Of a DNA stretch of 64,000 nt, positions 45,461 through 55,994 are shown piece by piece. Source of the DNA: Symsagittifera roscoffensis (lineage: Eukaryota; Xenacoelomorpha; Acoela; Convolutidae). The notes under the pieces are model-generated. The model was not told the DNA's origin and made no database searches. It saw only the letters and a list, made by a program, of their open reading frames with translations. Each line of letters opens with the position of its first letter. The stretch's first letter is position 1. Location: assembly GCF_963678635.1 (NCBI RefSeq), contig NC_087068.1:48131724-48195723 (forward strand), read 5' to 3'. The translations under genes and the position numbers were made by a program.

Positions 45461-46106
45461 AGTTCTTTATGAAGCCTCCGTGTATTCTCATTGGTCATCC
45501 GTTTCTGATTGTGGTGATTAGGTCCCGTATTTTTTGTCATCTTGCATCATAATCTGTAGAAATTTCTTTGAGCAATGTTCTTCAGGAATTATAGGCGAAT
45601 TGGGTATTATCAGATCCGAACTGAATCTCTTCAGAAGGTTCAGTTGATCGTTAGAGAGAGTTATAATGCTATACTAAAATTCGTCCTTGAATTTCAATGC
45701 TATTTTATGCTCTCCGTTATATTAACTAATGCGCCGGTAATTTAATCAATCCTATCTCTCCCGGGAACTTGTTTCTCAGAGGATTTATTTGTTTGTTTTG
45801 CATAAAGTATAAAAGGACCTTGTCCGTATATTTAAGGCTTCTATAGAAGAACTTAGAATTATTTCAGGTTAAACCCCTCGAATAACAATTTTCTGCTCTG
45901 TTATGAGAATTATCGCAAAAATTTGATTGATTGAGCAATACAAGAGATGATAGCGGCAATAATTTTAAGATTGAATGATGCTAATGAACTGATTTTCAAT
46001 TTTTGACCAATCAAATTGCTTGATTTTTCTTTTCTCGACAGGATATTACTATGAACGATTGCATTTGTTTTTGAAGCGACCGACGGTCTATCTATAGAAT
46101 TTATAT

Positions 46107-46322
46107 CTACAATGTTAAAATGGTCTCCATTGTATAAGATATACCAAAATTTGTCGATCGAAGCGACGACAAATTCTTTGTCGTAATGGTAAGGTGGTAT
46201 GTTTTGCCTAAAAGTAACCTAGATAAAATGTCAATGAAACCCATGCCAATGCCTGGGAGATGAGAATTTTTAAAATTGAAAGGTAACAAACCTTTCTGTT
46301 TACCCAGTGGGTTAGTCTGCAA
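46107..46322 (-). pseudogene. Gypsy RNase H C-terminal end (duplicate 1)
   Basis: Reads PFNFKNSHLPGIGMGFIDIL then SR, the usual 'F-x-I-x-H-I/L-PG...N/G-x-x-x-D-x-LSR' end of Gypsy RNase H. It follows from the parent copy at 47757-47972, where the motif reads FKISHLPG. Confidence 0.8.
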
Positions 46323-46336
46323 TGAATAGTTTTTTG

Positions 46337-46406
46337 CTATGACTGGCTAAAAAAGGTCAAAAGTAGAGCCTTTTTTAGCCAGTCATAGCTAAAATGACTG
46401 GCTAAG
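46337..46406. repeat. Inverted insertion at the duplication junction
   Basis: CTATGACTGGCTAAAAAAGG (46337-46356) is followed after 12 nt by its exact 20-bp reverse complement (46369-46388), and then a second shorter inverted pair (TAGCCAGTCAT / ATGACTGGCTA). The corresponding place after the second unit (48001-48040) has only the forward phrase. The extra inverted DNA is therefore specific to the junction. Confidence 0.9.
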
Positions 46407-48020
46407 TATTTTCAAATTTGTGATTCCAAATGACTTTTCCGATCGAAGAATTCAAGGAAATTTTTTGGTAATTCGAAAGAAATGGCCAAGGCCAATAAAT
46501 TAGATTTTACAGTTTATACAAGTTTTTCCACAAACCCATTAGATCTATGATCTCCGACTGTACAATAAAAGATTTCGATGTTGAATTTTTCACAAAAACC
46601 TTAAAAATCGCGGGATAAAAAACAGGGCCCATAGTCGACTCTAATCTTTCTTGGAATTCCATGAAGATGACAGTGATCATTTAAAAAGGTAAGGAAGGAA
46701 ATTGAGGTTGTGTTGTTGACTACTTTTGCCGACGGAAATTTTGTGAAACGGACGATGCAGAGAAAAGTGTATTTTTTAGTTTCACAAAAAGCGTCCAACA
46801 ATCCTACGAAGTCCAAACTTTTTTACTGATTCGCGAACGACAGCGTGCGAAGCTTTGTAGTGTGATCCACTTCGAGTAAAATTTTCAGATTCTTACCGAC
46901 TATCAGGCTTTGATTTCTTGTTTTCCCGTGATTTTGTATCTTCCAGAAGATTTTGGACGACCAAATATATTCAGCTAATAACTTCATTTTAAATTCATCT
47001 GGATGTGTTTTGTGTAACAAGGAGCTGAATGTTCCCCGAATGGCTGCTGGCACGACTAGCTTATTATTCATAAACAGGAGGTCGTCTTTCACTCCGAGGT
47101 TTTTTTTCATAGTTCTTTATGAAGCCTCCGTGTATTCTCATTGGTCATCCGTTTCTGATTGTGGTGATTAGGTCCCGTATTTTTTGTCATCTTGCATCAT
47201 AATCTGTAGAAATTTCTTTGAGCAATGTTCTTCAGGAATTATAGGCGAATTGGGTATTATCAGATCCGAACTGAATCTCTTCAGAAGGTTCAGTTGATCG
47301 TTAGAGAGAGTTATAATGCTATACTAAAATTCGTCCTTGAATTTCAATGCTATTTTATGCTCTCCGTTATATTAACTAATGCGCCGGTAATTTAATCAAT
47401 CCTATCTCTCCCGGGAACTTGTTTCTCAGAGGATTTATTTGTTTGTTTTGCATAAAGTATAAAAGGACCTTGTCCGTATATTTAAGGCTTCTATAGAAGA
47501 ACTTAGAATTATTTCAGGTTAAACCCCTCGAATAACAATTTTCTGCTCTGTTATGAGAATTATCGCAAAAATTTGATTGATTGAGCAATACAAGAGATGA
47601 TAGCGGCAATAATTTTAAGATTGAATGATGCTAATGAACTGATTTTCAATTTTTGACCAATCAAATTGCTTGATTTTTCTTTTCTCGACAGGATATTACT
47701 ATGAACGATTGCATTTGTTTTTGAAGCGACCGACGGTCTATCTATAGAATTTATATCTACAATGTTAAAATGGTCTCCATTGTATAAGATATACCAAAAT
47801 TTGTCGATCGAAGCGACGACAAATTCTTTGTCGTAATGGTAAGGTGGTATGTTTTGCCTAAAAGTAACCTAGATAAAATGTCAATGAAACCCATGCCAAT
47901 GCCTGGGAGATGAGAAATTTTAAAATTGAAAGGTAACAAACCTTTCTGTTTACCCAGTGGGTTAGTCTGCAATGAATAGTTTTTTGCTATGACTGGCTAA
48001 AAAAGGTCAAAAGTAGAGCT
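46407..48020 (-). repeat. 1.65-kb tandem duplication in Gypsy pol, right copy
   Basis: Contains the parent RNase H end (47757-47972), integrase zinc region (46823-47110) and integrase core (46601-46816), all on the minus strand. It joins smoothly to the RNase H/RT part at its right, so this is the original position of these domains. Confidence 0.93.
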
Positions 48021-48193
48021 TTAAGGACTGTCACGGCTTCAAGTTCCGCGCCGAAGAAACAATTTCTAAAACGTTGTGAGGCCCAAACTACATTCAGTAG
48101 TTCTAGTTGGTTAGTAGAATAATTTCTCATCAAGATTGTTTCAAAATCTTGAGAGGAATGCTATCGTTTTCCACGGTCCCTCTCGAAATTGTT

Positions 48194-48520
48194 CTAAAAT
48201 CTAGCGCAGGCCACTAGGAGAATCGTCGAATTCAATCTTGTTTTCACTTTAATGTCACAATGGCTGTTTTCTGAAATATTTGCATTTTCGGACTTCATTA
48301 TTTCAAAAACTATCAAATACCTATTATCCCATTTGTAGACTGGTTTCATGTTAACGAGGGGAAAAAGGGGGAGTTCATATTCGACAGGTTTAGAACAATT
48401 TTTACAAATTGGTTTTTTGAGCCGAAGAAGGATCGTAGTTACGAGATATTTTGGGGATTGAAAGCAATTTTTGGGGACGTTCTTTTTGACAGCGTCGGCT
48501 TTGCCGACCAACGGTCGCAC
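48194..48520 (-). pseudogene. Gypsy RT-RNase H junction region
   Basis: Reads MRPLVGKADAVKKNVPKNCF, in the position of the RT thumb/connection, which in Gypsy reads 'LRPLLKK'-like, and later LPLFPLVNMKPVYKWDNRYL. It precedes the RNase H end in the expected order. Confidence 0.55.
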
Positions 48521-48812
48521 TCTGTCTCCAGATTTTTTTAGAGCCTATTTTTTTTAAAGAATGCGCATTATCCCCATTTTACCGCCATATTGTTTTTGTC
48601 TAGTATTGTCAGAAATCTATTTAGAATTTCTTATGTTCATCTAAAAATCCCTTCAACGCAACCAGGATTTTGTCTATGTAACAATTTGTACACGATATAT
48701 TCTTCAAAAAATAACAAATGGCTGGTTGAAATTCATTAAGCATATCGCCCAATCCATAAAAATTGGTTAAAAATCGATACGTTTGTTGCTTTGCCGCCCA
48801 CGAGGCTTAGTT

Positions 48813-49295
48813 TTACTGCTTGCTCGTTTTTTCGCTCAATTTGAGCTGGCTGTAAACGTTTTTCAAGTCAAAATTACCAAACCAGACCTGCCCAGTGGGG
48901 GTTTCCGAGAATTGAGTAGCAACGTTGTTTGTTATTTCATGATTGATGGGCATCTGATATTTATTATTTAAAATCTGATCATTGAAAAATTTAGAGTCTA
49001 GTGCCAACTTAATTGAGCCATCATTCTTCCTGATTGTAACAATTGGGCTAATAAAACAATCTTCATGGCAATTCTCTAGTTATTAAATGTAATCTTTGGT
49101 CTCCATTCTTCTTAATTCTTCGTTTACGATCGCGAGTAAATGTAAAGGAGCTCTTCTTCCTTTTGCCTGAGCTGTTTTAAACGGGGATTGAAAGCATGTT
49201 ACCTTGCGATTGTTCGTAATTATCCCAATACTCGAGAATAATTCTTCAAAGTTGTTAAAAACTTGATCGGATGAAAAAGAAAGTTTATTCAACAC
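48813..49295 (-). pseudogene. Gypsy reverse transcriptase, N-terminal half
   Basis: Frame 49295-49083 ends RRAPLHLLAIVNEELRRMET, the entry region of Gypsy RT. Frame 49007-48813 reads LDSKFFNDQILNNKYQMPIN then VWFGNFDLKNVYSQLKLSEK, the first catalytic block (F-D-L-K-x-x-Y-x-Q). The YxDD region expected at about 48.55-48.75 kb is too damaged to read with confidence. Confidence 0.82.
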
Positions 49296-49920
49296 ACTCT
49301 CCCTTGGTGGATGGCTGCCTGAACCAATTAGCTGGGAGAAATTCTCCTATTTCATTTCGATCCCTAACTTCGGTAAATTATTGTTACCCAAAATGTTGCG
49401 TTCATGTCTCCTGTGATGGAGAATTGCGTCTTTTTGCAAATCCACTCATTGGATTGGGTCCTAATGATAATTTTCCCCAAGATATTGATCATATCTCTGT
49501 GAAACCACAGTATAGATCCCTGATCCACTTGTGTACTGGTTTTATTTTCAGTTTGGGATATTGTAAATTAAGCTCGTGAATGACATTTTGTTTTCTGAAG
49601 CTAACTGCGTTCGCCAAATGTACAGGAATATTCATATTTACAATCATCTCCCATCCCAATTCTTTGTTCAGGAGTTTTTTGGTTTCCAGTCCATTTTTAT
49701 CGTACATCGTTCTAACACTCAACATCGAAAAAAACTTCATCGTCACTCTGTCCGTTCTCGATCCAAGCGTTAATTATTAATTACTCAAAATGTTTCTTGA
49801 TTTTGGCTCCAGGATTTATCCGGCGGGACGTATGTACATTCACGATTTTTCCATGATTATCGTTTACAGTATTTACAAATGGTCGTTTGTTTCGGGATTT
49901 ACAACATTTGGAAAAATGAC

Positions 49921-50790
49921 CTATATAAGACCATTTTTAATCGTGATGTCCTTCGCTGTAAATACGTTCAAATGTCCCTTTGTAAATGTATTCCTGCATT
50001 TCATGCAAGACTTGCTCCTTTCTAAATTGAGGCTCGGTTCTTTTTGAATCTGATTATGTACATTAAAAGATTTAAAAGTCGGCCCATTGTTCAAAGATCT
50101 TAACATGTTTGTCAATTTATGATAGTTAAAATAGCCTTTTTTGTCAATGCGAGCCTGATTTAGGATTTCTGAGGGGCTTACTGTGGTTGAGAGGAGTTTC
50201 CGTTTTGGTTTTGGTATGTTTCATATTGCAAATAAAGATGTCCCTAATCCATTCGGCATCGTCGATCTCCCTAATATTACATGTACTCGCTATGTCTGTC
50301 AGCTCGCCCCAAACTTGTTCGAATTATTCACGATTTTTTTTATTTGCGGTTTAGCAATTTGAACCTCTCGAAGGTTGTATTGAGAGGTTTTTCAAAGGCA
50401 TTATCCAGTAGGTTCTAGAATTCCGCAAACGATATGGCTAAAGCTTTTACCCGAGGGATTTTTGAGCAAAAGCAATTTTTTCCCTCGCTGCCGAACGCTA
50501 AAAACAAAATCGAGCGTAGCTTTTTGTCGGCCTCTGCTCGTCTCTTTCCATTGAACTTTTTCTTTTCTTCGTTGATCCGTTTTCTTCGGCGGCTTCGTAT
50601 GAATTCATAGCGCTTTTGTTCCTTGCTTCTCTACTGACTTTATCTGTGTCCCACTCACTTGGTCCAGAATTGGAACTTGCGTTTCTGGTACCTCCGGTCC
50701 GTTAAGACTATCTATGTCCGGAATTTTCTTCGCAATTATCACCAATAGAAATTGGTCGCTCCACTGGGTCCAGGAATGTGGTGGCTCCAA
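49921..50790 (-). pseudogene. Gypsy gag-like region with broken zinc knuckle
   Basis: Frame 50115-49921 reads CMKCRNTFTKGHLNVFTAKD, a CxxC...GH knuckle whose last Cys is lost. Frame 50790-50605 (WTQWSDQFLLVIIAKKIPDI) is in the position of Gag but not diagnostic. Between knuckle and RT (49.3-49.9 kb) a frame at 49746-49489 sits where the protease should be, but no D-T/S-G is visible. Confidence 0.5.
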
Positions 50791-51821
50791 GGCATGATTT
50801 GGCCAGAATGAGGGTGATTACGCGCACGTTCAATTCATTTCAATGCACCATAATAATTTATTCTAATAATCTACATGGTTATGTAGAGTGTATGTACAGT
50901 TACTTAAAAGGACAAAAGTAATAAAATGAAGTGTGACTTCAAACGTTTGTTCTATATTAACAAAACCTAACAATGATTGACCAATGGTCGAATCATGCGA
51001 AGTGCTGACTGGTATCTAATCAATACCGTAGGTCATAATGACATAATTATAAATTTAAATCACAATCAATCCTGTCCGATGATTATTTGTGATAGCTGAT
51101 TTTGAGTGGAAAACAAAAAGTTGAAAAGAAAAAAAAACAAAAAAAAACTTAAACACAACCGAATACAAAGTTCCTCCCCATTTTCAATGGTCGGAACAAA
51201 AAATTATTTTAACTCACACCCAAAAGGCAATGTTAAAAGCTGGTAAAACATAATTGAACTGATCTAAAATGACTAAACCGTCAATTTTAAAATCCCCTTA
51301 ACTTTAGAAAAAAAAATTCATTTAGAGCTGAGAGCATCAGATGTTAGTTAGGTATGCCCTCAAAAGGCTATTTATAAAAAGAAATTGGTCTGAATTAAAC
51401 ACAATTTCAAGCTGATTTTTTTGGTCATTTTTTTCAGAAATAATGAGATATATTTCACATCTTAAAAAATAATTAATATTGATGACAGGAATTTTACAGC
51501 ATCTGTAGATATGAACAAAGGGAATGCACCTCCCGTTGTGGGCACTTCCTTAAATATTAATGAATGACACAGATAGCTCGACTTTCTATAGATAACGGTA
51601 AAAAAAACTTAAAAATGTGTATTTTCAAGCTGTTTTACAAAACAAAAACCTTTACAATAGAAATTCGACTGACTGTCAAAGAAAAAAAGCATAAAATTAA
51701 CCAAAGTCTATTGGAACACAAGTAAAAAAAAAAACTGATAATTTGGTTTTGAAATTTGTTACGCAGGAAAATGCGGCGGCTGGAAAAATTGTTTATTACT
51801 TTGTTTTATGATTAAAAGGCT
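50791..51821. other. Unassigned AT-rich stretch
   Basis: Lies where the 5' LTR of the second Gypsy element would be expected, but no matching copy was found at its other end. No gene supported. Confidence 0.45.
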
Positions 51822-52178
51822 CTACTTTTTACAGTCAAGGGAGGCTCCTTTTTGAATGCGTTTATTGCCAAAGTAATAAAGGTTCATCCGATTACTGATT
51901 AGAACTTTAAAGGCAATCTTTTCCAAGCGGAACGCATAGCAAGGGAGGAACACAGCAGAGTATTTTTTAGGACGTGAACTCATAAAACATCCCACGGGAC
52001 CAAAAAGGCGTGAACACGTGATATCATTTCCTTTGCAAACATATCTCATATTGGAAAAAAAGTAAGAATTATTGGAAATTATAAGTTCCGCTGTTGTATA
52101 CGCGTAACATTGAAGATGATAGCAGGTATCAAAATCAATATTTTTGTTTTGGTTAATTTGATTTATAATCCAATTCAT
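51822..52178 (-). CDS. 118-codon ORF, Cys-containing, unrecognised
   Basis: Starts with ATG, has an in-frame stop shortly upstream and ends at TAA-type stop, so it could be a complete small gene or one exon. Reads DTCYHLQCYAYTTAEL, YVCKGNDITCSRLFGPVGCF and VFLPCYAFRLEKIAFKV. Seven Cys are spread over the protein, which hints at disulfide pairing, but there is no clear signal peptide. No family recognised. It is long for an AT-rich noncoding frame. Confidence 0.35.
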   Translation of the reverse strand: MNWIINQINQNKNIDFDTCYHLQCYAYTTAELIISNNSYFFSNMRYVCKGNDITCSRLFGPVGCFMSSRPKKYSAVFLPCYAFRLEKIAFKVLISNRMNLYYFGNKRIQKGASLDCKK

Positions 52179-52409
52179 GTTTAAACAAATTTACTCCGTT
52201 TTCTTTTGTTTCTTAACACAATCGAACAAAAATTTTTATTTTTGGCAAAGGGCGTCACACGATTTCAAATCAAATTAGTCAGCAAGCGTTTCAATATGGG
52301 GTCAAGATATAGTCAAGATATAGCTCTTTGCATGCGTTGATTAGTCACAAAAAGATTAAAGAACTAGAAACATTCGAATATAAAAGCCGACAGAAAAATA
52401 AAAAAGAGT

Positions 52410-52943
52410 GATCAAGTTAACATCCTCCCCCTCAAATAGACCAAGTTAAGATCCTCCACCCAGCGTTCAATACAAATTAAATCTACTAAGTGCTGAGTGT
52501 GAAAAGCTCAATTCTAATTGGCTGGAAATTCTCACTTAGAACCAAGTTAACGTGTTGGGAGGGGGGAGGGGGGGTGGGGTTGAGGATGTTAACTTGGTTC
52601 AAAAAGAGCACTCCCTTGAAAAGTCATAGCTTTATCCTTATGTTGAACTTGGGTCCAGCTGTGGCATAATAATCAAATATGGTGTTATGCACAACAAGCA
52701 AAAACACAATTCTTAAACAAGCAATCAATAAAATACATATATGTTAGCTCTTTTTGGACCAAGTTAACATCCTCAACCCCCCCCCCCCAAACTCGTTAAC
52801 TTGGTTCTAAGTAGGAATTTCCAGCTAATTAGATTTGAGCTTTTCACACGCAGCACTTAGTAGATTTAATTTATATTGAACGCTGGGGTGGAGGATCTTA
52901 ACATGGTCTATTAGGGGGGGGGGGGGGAGGATGTTAACTGATC
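52410..52943. mobile_element. Foldback MITE: two inverted ~195-bp units
   Basis: Outer ends are GATCAAGTTAACATCCTCC and GGAGGATGTTAACTGATC, inverted. The left arm (about 52410-52603) and right arm (about 52750-52943) are inverted copies of one another; each carries 'ctaagtgctgagtgtgaaaagctc' or its reverse and its own AAGTTAACATCCTC/GAGGATGTTAACTT ends. The arms hold G or C runs (52559-52576, 52781-52791, 52914-52927). About 145 bp of unique DNA separates them. Confidence 0.85.
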
Positions 52944-53186
52944 CCAATTGATTTCTTGAAAGAAAACGAACGACAATCATCAGAACATTACAATATTTCA
53001 TTTTTTAAATCACTAGAAAACTATTTTATTTACACACAAAACAATCTTCAATTCCGGTTTACCAGACCAAAAATAAGATTACACAATTCAAACAAATAAA
53101 TTAGCACCAGAAAAAAAATGTGTTCAAAAGTTATTAAAACAATAACAGCACTACAACGTTCTCAGCGAATCATCTCTCCTTGAATT

Positions 53187-53292
53187 AGTACTGAACTTCG
53201 GTCGCCCCGTTGAATTCACTACCCAAGGGACCACTTTGCGGTGTCGTTAAGAAAGAGAGAACGAACCTAGAAAAGCAATCCCCTAAATCTAA
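53187..53292 (+). repeat. LTR scrap of the 8.6-18 kb Gypsy family
   Basis: Reverse complement of the LTR end at 8575-8685, including 'cggtcgccccgttgaattcac', 'tacccaagggaccactttgc' and 'gcaatcccctaaatcta'. Only about 105 bp. It shows that another insertion of the family was once here. Confidence 0.85.
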
Positions 53293-53589
53293 GGATAAGG
53301 ACCAGCATTTTAATCAAACTATGAAGTTTTGAAATGATAGCATCATTCTCCTTTTTGCCATTGATTTCTGGGGATTCCAGTAAAAAAAATTAAGTAAATG
53401 AAATGTTGCCGCCATATCTATAGAGCAAAGCACCAAAAGCTTCTTTTGCCGAACTTTTTAATTTTGAAATTATCTGTTCCTTAAAAAAACAATAACAACA
53501 AAAGAACAAAAAACGAAAAAATGTAAGATTCGTTGATGACTTGAAGTTTTTACCGCCTGTTTTAAATCCAGCACTGTATCTCAGAAAAG

Positions 53590-53796
53590 TTGTTCATTCG
53601 CATCACCATGGTTACAGCCATTCATTTTGGGGTATTTATTTTCTCAGCAGTCGCCTACCTTAAGGTTTTCATACATGTGCGGCAAAAAAACGAGCAACAA
53701 ATAAAGACAAAGAAACAAGCAACACGAACCGAAAGCAAAATAAAAATGTTGGCACGGGTGAATGGATTGATAAGTGTTACTTATGGAGCCGGGTAA
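53590..53796 (+). CDS. Possible exon of a rhodopsin-like receptor
   Basis: A plus-strand stretch with a hydrophobic segment (FGVFIFSAVAYLKVFIHV), a basic loop (QKNEQQIKTKKQATRTESKI) and the start of another hydrophobic segment (KMLARVNGLISVTYGAG), ending at a good donor (CCGG|GTAAGG). This is the pattern of TM5, third intracellular loop and start of TM6 in class A G-protein-coupled receptors. No matching exons nearby were found. Could equally be a chance frame; the basic loop and donor make it worth noting. Confidence 0.38.
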   Translation: MFIRITMVTAIHFGVFIFSAVAYLKVFIHVRQKNEQQIKTKKQATRTESKIKMLARVNGLISVTYGAG

Positions 53797-53850
53797 GGTA
53801 CTTTCGAAGTCACCTCGAATTTCCTTGTGGGATCAGAGGTTCATCTTATA

Positions 53851-54235
53851 GTTCCGAATTTCGAAGAAAATCACGGAATAATTGTGCTTGGGTTGGTTTT
53901 ATTCTCCAGACAAATTTTGACGTTTCAATTAGCCGCTTTTGACAAAAATGTTTTCTGTATCAACTGAAAGGTAGTGCTGTCCTGGGTTCAAAATTGAAAA
54001 GATATTTCACCTGGGATCAGTTTTTGTTTTAAAAAAATGAGGGCTTTAAAACTGTGAAATTGACCAGTTTGGGACAATTAACGATCAAAATATTTCGTGC
54101 CATTAATGAGTTAACGGAAGTTAAGTCCGCTTAGAAATTGTTCCAAAGTGATTGAAACAGGCTATTTGCCGTAATTGTTACGCTAATAGCAGCAAAATCT
54201 ATCACTTTTGTATTTTATATGGCGTGTGATGTGGT
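53851..54235 (+). mobile_element. Helentron-like element, truncated copy E
   Basis: A diverged 5' part: 'gttccgaatttcg', 'cacggaataattgtgcttgg', 'tttgggacaattaacgat', 'atatggcgtgtgatgtgg'. The 3' hairpin and end are missing; it stops where the BEL/Pao remnant begins. Confidence 0.72.
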
Positions 54236-54254
54236 GCAATGATTGAAACAAATC

Positions 54255-54656
54255 TCAAAACTGATATTTCATTCGATAAATTCCTGAGATTTCACTCGGA
54301 GTAGTACAACAGTGCCAATTTAACAAGGGGCATTTTGTAAAGGCCCTTTGATGTTTTGACTTTTTCTGTTCAAAAAAATCTGTAGCAGAAAATGTATCTA
54401 TGAATCGCGTCAATTTTATCGCGTTGTATCGTTTGACAAAATCATCATCAATAAGCCACACTAGTTCACCCACATTTATTTTTCTGTATTGATAGACATT
54501 CCATTTCGAACGCGTAATCAACTGCGATAGATACTCACGTGACCATAATGGCCAAATCATGTCAGAGTACCCTTGTGCAATTATGTGGGTTTTTCTATAT
54601 TCGGGAATTTCGGTCGGTATTAGAGAGATGCGGAACAGAAATGTTTGGTCGAACAA
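54255..54656 (-). pseudogene. BEL/Pao integrase C-terminal domain
   Basis: Reads WSREYLSQLITRSKWN then KINVGELVWLIDDDFVKRYN, the characteristic BEL/Pao end 'W-x-x-E/R-YL-x-x-L-x-x-R-x-KW...VG-x-LV-x-x-x-D'. It is open over 133 codons, the best-preserved part of this element. Confidence 0.88.
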
Positions 54657-54924
54657 ATATAAAATGGTTTAGGGAATTCTTCCAAGTGATTGAATCAATG
54701 CTCACTGGCGTAAGTGGTCTTGCGTTTATCGTTTGCTCTACCTGACACATCGCTTTTTGCGAAATCTCAGGTTATAGATCGAGATCCAAAATTGCCAACA
54801 TTGTTCGTTTGCAGGTTCTAACGAAGCGCTTTCAAATACCTTTTAAAAAGAGGAACTTCAGAGGCTTCAATTTCCAAACAATGTTTTTTGGCATAAGTAT
54901 CTACTCTGTTTCTCGATTGCTCCA

Positions 54925-55150
54925 GCTTTCATTTTGTTCTATCAGCTCTCTGGCAGCACCTACAAAGTTACTTATTGTCACTCAGAATGATGGTTGGCTG
55001 CCCTCGTCTTGCCATGAATCTTGAGATGGCCGCTAGAAACGACTCTACTTTTGGGAAAAGGGCGATCTCGATTTGTATTGCTCACGTTGCAAGGCCTGTG
55101 AACGGGCAAAACCATCTTTTCAAGCTTCTTCCCTGATATTTTTTTTCAGA
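54925..55150 (-). pseudogene. BEL/Pao integrase core
   Basis: The minus strand reads AIQIEIALFPKVESFLAAIS then RFMARRGQPTIILSDN (catalytic Asp in SDN), then after a one-frame shift FVGAARELIEQNESW. This order, 'A-x-x-L/I-E...F-x-x-A-x-x-RF-x-x-RRG-x-P-x-x-x-x-SDN-x-x-NFVGAxREL', is typical of BEL/Pao. Confidence 0.87.
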
Positions 55151-55345
55151 GGTGCAAAATGTCCACTCTGGTGCTAGCGAAAAGGTTCACACCAGAGCTC
55201 ACTCCTTCTGAAGGAAGATCAGATATCAGATGTTAACGGCTGATATGACGAGACGTCGCGCCTTCCGCATTCGACGCAAATATAGTTGATCTGTCCAGAC
55301 GAATTTGTGAGACCAATTATCCAGAATGTCAGTTGAACGACTCTC

Positions 55346-55994
55346 CTAACATGATAACATGATTAGTTCCTTCTTTTGCAATTTCATTATTTTTTCGCCC
55401 GAGAGCAGTTGTGCAGACCTATGTTTGGCAATAAAAATTGTTGGATGTTTCTTTTCGAGCGACAGAGTTGAATGTCTGAATCTTTCTTTTAGCCTCATTG
55501 TTCCTCTTCGTCTAAAATTGGATTGAGTTTTATCAGGAAAGATTTTTAAAGTGTCAATTGGGTCGTTTTGAACGAATTCTAAAATCAAGTCAAAACGCCC
55601 AGTGATCACTAGTTTGTTTTGGAAAAACACTGAAGTGTTCCCAAAGAACTGTAGCTTTATTTGGCTGTGTGCCAGTGAGCATAGCAACCAAGTCGAACAT
55701 TTCGGTGAATTCTGGTAATTCCAGAACACTCAATAGAAGGGGCCAAAAACTGAAACTGGCCGGCTTAGCCGAGCGGCGCAGTTATTCACTAGCTTGTGCT
55801 CCAATCCGAAATAGTCTTTTCTCTGCTTCCAATGGCAACTGCATTGTCCACACCAGGCACTTCGTCAAATCTTGAATTTTAGAAGTTTCCAGAATGTCCG
55901 ATACTCTGTTTGCCACAACAATTGTTTGCTTTTTGATCAGAATGAATCCAGTGGAGCGCAGTGATCGAGTCTGTTCAATGGTGTTTTTCATCAA
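55346..55994 (-). pseudogene. BEL/Pao RNase H end and integrase N-terminus
   Basis: Frame 55994-55782 contains TIVVANRVSDILETSKIQD, which fits the 'F-VANR-V-x-x-I' RNase H segment. Frame 55729-55346 contains STLSLEKKHPTIFIAKHRSA, fitting 'HP-I-x-x-P-K-x-H' at the start of the integrase zinc region. There are stops between. Confidence 0.72.

Larger units (their letters stand above)
44755..46406 (-). repeat. 1.65-kb tandem duplication in Gypsy pol, left copy
   Basis: 44755 onward (GTATTTTCAAATTTGTGATT) recurs from 46406. The copies are nearly identical: the offset is 1651 bp in the left part and 1650 after a one-base difference in a T run near 45168/46818. One replacement difference is seen in the RNase H frame (N versus I). 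This suggests a very recent event or an assembly duplicate. Confidence 0.93.
43518..50790 (-). mobile_element. Second Ty3/Gypsy-type element, decayed, partly duplicated
   Basis: Minus strand, right to left: gag-like region (about 50.8-49.9 kb) with a remnant CxxC...GH knuckle, RT (49.3-48.8), RNase H (48.5-47.75), integrase zinc region and core (47.1-46.6), a repeat of RNase H end-integrase (46.3-44.95), and a post-integrase tail (44.06-43.5). Unlike the element at 8.6-18 kb, RT and RNase H are present. No LTRs could be identified on either side. Every domain is interrupted by frameshifts or stops. Confidence 0.88.
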
